Shown one piece after another: positions 6,115-8,652 of a stretch of 8,652 nucleotides of DNA. Position 1 is the stretch's first letter; each line of letters begins with the position of its first letter. Origin of the DNA: Streptococcaceae bacterium (GTDB lineage: Bacteria; Bacillota; Bacilli; Lactobacillales; Streptococcaceae). The stretch lies in contig JAITWV010000068.1 of the NCBI GenBank assembly GCA_031285105.1, positions 1 to 8,652 on the forward strand, given 5' to 3'. A program made the position numbers and the translations under genes. Under the pieces are notes generated by a model, which was given only the letters and a program-made list of their open reading frames with translations, was not told where the DNA came from and searched no databases.

Positions 6115-6888
6115 ATGGAAAAAGAAGAAAAAGCAATCATTTTATGGACAAAAAACCATAAAGAATATGATAAATTAGTCAAGATTTTTACACAAAAAGA
6201 CGGAAAATTAATGACCTACGCAAGAGGTGTGCACAAGAAAAACAACGTTCTTGCTAGTGCCATTCAACCATTTACCAAAGCTGTTTATCTTGGAAAATTT
6301 AACAAAAACAGCCTTTCTTTCTTAAATGCCGCTAAGGATGTTCAGCCATTTTATAACATCCAACAAGATATTTTGACTCATGCTCATGCAACTTATATTC
6401 TTGGATTAGTTGATGCGGTAATTGATGATAACCAACCAGATGAAAAACTTTTTGAATTAACGGATTTGGCGCTAACGATACTTGATAATGGCAATGATGA
6501 AGCGGTGATTACGAATATTTTTGAAATTCAATTATTGCCAAAATTTGGTGCAACAATTAATTGGCTTGCTTGCAGTATTTGCGGACAAACGCAAGGAGAA
6601 TTCGATTATTCAATGAAATATCATGGTCTTCTTTGTTCAAAACATTTTCATGAAGATGAAAGAAGGATGCATTTTGAATCAAAAGTTGTTCATTATCTAA
6701 GACTATTTTCACAAATTCCTTTCACACGTATTGGTAAAATCACACTCAAAAAAGAAACAAAACAAAAATTACGTTTAGCCATTGACTTGTTGTATGAAGA
6801 GTATGTTGGTTTACACCTTAAAAGCAAATCATTTCTCGATCAGATATCAGATTGGGAAGAAAAATTTAAGATTAATAGAAAAAATTAA
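6115..6888 (+). CDS. recO: DNA repair protein RecO
   Basis: RecO works with RecR (and RecF) to load RecA on SSB-coated single-stranded DNA during gap repair and recombination. The 257 residues show the N-terminal OB-fold region (about 1-80: AIILWTKNHKEYDKLVKIFT, then YARGVHKKNN). A helical domain follows, with a zinc-binding site formed by C153xxC156 and C174xxH177. The last pair is Cys-His here. The start is 7 nt after the era stop. Only a weak AGG (6106-6108) precedes the ATG, so translation is probably coupled to era. Arginine codons are more mixed (AGA, AGG, CGT) than in murA or rpsU. It is the last gene of the operon and is followed by a hairpin terminator. Confidence 0.95.
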   Translation: MEKEEKAIILWTKNHKEYDKLVKIFTQKDGKLMTYARGVHKKNNVLASAIQPFTKAVYLGKFNKNSLSFLNAAKDVQPFYNIQQDILTHAHATYILGLVDAVIDDNQPDEKLFELTDLALTILDNGNDEAVITNIFEIQLLPKFGATINWLACSICGQTQGEFDYSMKYHGLLCSKHFHEDERRMHFESKVVHYLRLFSQIPFTRIGKITLKKETKQKLRLAIDLLYEEYVGLHLKSKSFLDQISDWEEKFKINRKN

Positions 6889-6946
6889 TGTGATATGTTA
6901 ATTAAATAAGAAAAAATAAATATTTACCCAATTATTATTAGGTTTC

Positions 6947-6985
6947 TGCTCAGAATCGCAATTTGCTGATTTTGAGCATTTTCTT
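6947..6985 (+). terminator. Probable intrinsic terminator of the phoH-recO operon
   Basis: Stem 6947-6958 (TGCTCAGAATCG) pairs with 6967-6978 (TGATTTTGAGCA): 12 bp with two G-U pairs around an 8-nt loop. The loop is itself flanked by GCAA/TTGC, which allows an alternative top. It is followed by TTTTCTT (6979-6985). The T-tract is broken by one C, and the hairpin lies 58 nt past the recO stop. It also overlaps the -35 zone of the next gene. Confidence 0.78.
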
Positions 6986-6989
6986 GTTA

Positions 6990-6995
6990 TATAAT
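6990..6995 (+). promoter_or_regulatory. Likely -10 element for the Mga-like gene
   Basis: A perfect TATAAT (6990-6995) sits 19 nt before the AAAGGGGGG ribosome binding site. No good -35 is present: the hexamer 17 nt upstream is TGATTT (6967-6972), inside the recO terminator stem. Weak -35 with a perfect -10 suggests dependence on an activator or low basal use. Confidence 0.6.
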
Positions 6996-7011
6996 AGTAA
7001 TATCTTGATTT

Positions 7012-7020
7012 AAAGGGGGG
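7012..7020 (+). promoter_or_regulatory. Ribosome binding site of the Mga-like gene, with a G6 run
   Basis: AAAGGGGGG (7012-7020) is the only Shine-Dalgarno-like site upstream. It is 6 nt from an in-frame CTG (7027) but 24 nt from the first canonical in-frame start (TTG 7045). The spacing therefore favours the non-canonical CTG as the true start. Confidence 0.65.
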
Positions 7021-7044
7021 ATTTTTCTGAAAACAAAAGAGTGG

Positions 7045-8475
7045 TTGTTATCAAATAGGGAGCAAAAAGAATTCGCGTTATTTAATTATTTATATTTAAA
7101 TGAAAAATGGCAAACAACAATTGATTTAGAAAATTCATTAGGGTATGGGGAACGCTCAGTAAATGAAACCGTGCATAGGTTACAAACTCGAATTGATCGT
7201 TATGGTTTTTCGCAATATATAAGCATTGAAAAAGCTACTAGACCAATTAGCTACAAGCTTGTTTTTCGAAGGCAGGTTTATGCAAGGAAGTTTATCTCAG
7301 AATTTTTCATCAATTCATCTGGTTTTAAAATTTTTAACGAAGGCTTGCAAAATCCAAATTTTTTACTAGCTCAATCAAAAGAAAAATTCGGCATCTCAAG
7401 AACATTAGCAGCTAATATTGTAAATGAAGGACGTCAAGAACTTAGACAATATGATATAAACTTAGACTCTAAACAAAGAATTGAACTAAGTGGAAAAGAA
7501 GAAAACATTCGAGAGATGCTTTTTCATTTTTGGTGGGGATTTGCTGCAGAAAATACTTGGACAATTTATAAAGTCTCCCAGGATAAAGCGGATAAAACAA
7601 CTAGAAGATTACTTGAGTTATTTCAAATTAATGAACTAGATAGTCAAGTTTTTCAACGAATTCGTTTAAGAGTTGCCATTGCACTATTGCGCATAAAATA
7701 TGAACCAAACCATTTAAATAGTGTTTATTTGAATGGAATTATTCACATGGATTTAGAAACTGAAGCACAAATCTATAGCATTCTACCCAATGTTCATCCA
7801 TTACTTCCTATGTCTGAAATCAGACACTTCATTTTCATATTACTTTCAGAAATTACCAATAAAGAACTTTTTAATAATTTTGTCTATGATTCACAAATAG
7901 AAAAAAGGATTAATCAATGTTTAAACAAGTTTTTTGAAGTTTATACAAATTTGCCGATGGATATCAAACTAGAAATTAAAAAAAAAATACAACCGTTTTT
8001 CTTTCGGTTATTTATTTTAAAGAAAGTAGCTGTTGCCCATCATAATGTTAATTACTTTCAAAAAGTATTTCCAGAAACATTTTATTCATTCTCGCAAATT
8101 GCAGGGGGTATAATGAAAATATTACAATTAAAAAATACTAGACCAGTTCATTTAGCAGCTATCTTACTAGAATTTATTAAGGAAATTTTTGATGACAAAA
8201 AGAAAAAAATAAAAATATTCATCGATAAAGAAATGGATTATCATGCAAGAAATATGATGAGAGAAGAATTGGAGAGGAATTTTGCAAATTATTTTGACTT
8301 AAATTTTGCCACAAATAAGGATGAAACAGGTATAAATTTAATTTTAACAACTGAAAATATAAGCAAAATAAATTATCTTCAGGTTAATGAACGTTTGTCG
8401 TTTTATGATTGCGACAAAATTGAAGAACATATGCAAGAAATAGATAATAGTTTTGAGCTACAGCGATTTACTTGA
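7045..8475 (+). CDS. Mga/AtxA-type transcriptional regulator, orphan
   Basis: This 476-residue protein looks like the Mga family of virulence/carbon regulators. Members bind DNA through two N-terminal helix-turn-helix domains and are tuned by PTS phosphorylation of PRD-like domains. Visible parts: first HTH about 8-55, second HTH about 104-150 (FGISRTLAANIVNEG), then the family landmark SGKEENIREMLFHFWW (149-164). The helical PRD-like middle (about 170-375) has scattered histidines (234, 251, 261, 332, 333, 369). A C-terminal EIIB-like region follows (about 385-476, KIKIFIDKEMDYHARNMM). The coordinates use the first canonical start (TTG 7045). CTG 7027, adding the six residues MKTKEW, fits the ribosome binding site and the usual Mga N-terminus better. 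Codon use differs from the housekeeping genes: 10 of the first 16 arginines are AGA/AGG. An A10 tract lies at 7978-7987. No adjacent target gene is in view. Confidence 0.85.
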   Translation: MLSNREQKEFALFNYLYLNEKWQTTIDLENSLGYGERSVNETVHRLQTRIDRYGFSQYISIEKATRPISYKLVFRRQVYARKFISEFFINSSGFKIFNEGLQNPNFLLAQSKEKFGISRTLAANIVNEGRQELRQYDINLDSKQRIELSGKEENIREMLFHFWWGFAAENTWTIYKVSQDKADKTTRRLLELFQINELDSQVFQRIRLRVAIALLRIKYEPNHLNSVYLNGIIHMDLETEAQIYSILPNVHPLLPMSEIRHFIFILLSEITNKELFNNFVYDSQIEKRINQCLNKFFEVYTNLPMDIKLEIKKKIQPFFFRLFILKKVAVAHHNVNYFQKVFPETFYSFSQIAGGIMKILQLKNTRPVHLAAILLEFIKEIFDDKKKKIKIFIDKEMDYHARNMMREELERNFANYFDLNFATNKDETGINLILTTENISKINYLQVNERLSFYDCDKIEEHMQEIDNSFELQRFT

Positions 8476-8483
8476 GGTAGTCG

Positions 8484-8519
8484 AAGGGAAATAATTATAA
8501 TTAAATATGATTTTCCCTT
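8484..8519 (+). terminator. Weak candidate terminator after the Mga-like gene
   Basis: AAGGGAAA (8484-8491) and TTTCCCTT (8512-8519) form an 8-bp stem starting 9 nt after the stop codon. The 20-nt AT-rich loop contains its own palindrome, TAATTATAATTA (8492-8503). The following sequence (TATTAGATC) lacks a real T-tract, so termination may be inefficient or occur elsewhere. Confidence 0.4.
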
Positions 8520-8652
8520 TATTAGATCGAAATCTTTTAAAAAAAGTACTTGATTTGTTAATTGGTTGTCGCTTTAGTACAGCGTAATTGATTTGAAGTT
8601 TGTGAAATGAATAAGACTTTAAGGCTTTCTTCATTTACGAGTTTTCGTATAT

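Noticed and set aside
8458..8634. 58-codon minus-strand open frame (ATG complement of 8632-8634)
   Set aside because: It overlaps the end of the Mga-like gene, has no Shine-Dalgarno site, crosses the candidate terminator and resembles no family I know.
1..8652. Search for tRNA/rRNA genes, CRISPR arrays, insertion sequences and toxin-antitoxin or defence genes
   Set aside because: I saw no repeat-spacer pattern, no transposase-like reading frame, no tRNA cloverleaf and no defence-type domains.

Overview
The window is an AT-rich, densely packed chromosomal segment of a low-GC Gram-positive bacterium. Gene content and order (murA-epuA; phoH-ybeY-dgkA-era-recO), strong Shine-Dalgarno sites and protein similarity point to the Lactobacillales, most likely the Enterococcus/Vagococcus/Carnobacterium neighbourhood. 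Genus is inferred from remembered family sequences, not from a search.

Layout. (1) Positions 1-1473, plus strand: the 3' part of murA (cell-wall precursor synthesis) and epuA (small membrane protein). (2) Positions 1514-2341, minus strand: ppsR, a kinase/pyrophosphorylase of the DUF299 family, convergent with epuA. The two genes share one bidirectional terminator whose stem contains both stop codons. (3) Positions 2342-3187: a divergent control region, then zur (Fur-family zinc repressor) and rpsU (ribosomal protein S21) with its own strong promoter and a terminator. (4) Positions 3283-6985: an extended -10 promoter driving phoH-ybeY-dgkA-era-recO, a tightly spaced or overlapping operon for RNA/ribosome maturation, lipid-carrier recycling and recombination repair. 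It ends in a hairpin terminator. (5) Positions 6990-8475: an orphan Mga/AtxA-type regulator with different codon use, an ambiguous start and an A10 tract. (6) Positions 8476-8652: AT-rich sequence with weak inverted repeats and no supported gene.

How the genes relate. YbeY and Era both act on 16S rRNA/30S maturation, and S21 (rpsU) is a 30S protein. PhoH is an ATPase of the same conserved cluster. DgkA and MurA both serve envelope synthesis. Zur senses zinc, which YbeY and RecO bind. PpsR and the Mga-like regulator have no recognisable target next to them.

Most of the window is ordinary housekeeping DNA, and I see no undescribed multi-gene system. The points most worth a second look are the Mga-like gene (homopolymer tract, CTG-or-TTG start, promoter overlapping the upstream terminator), the terminator containing both stop codons, and the dyad over the phoH promoter.
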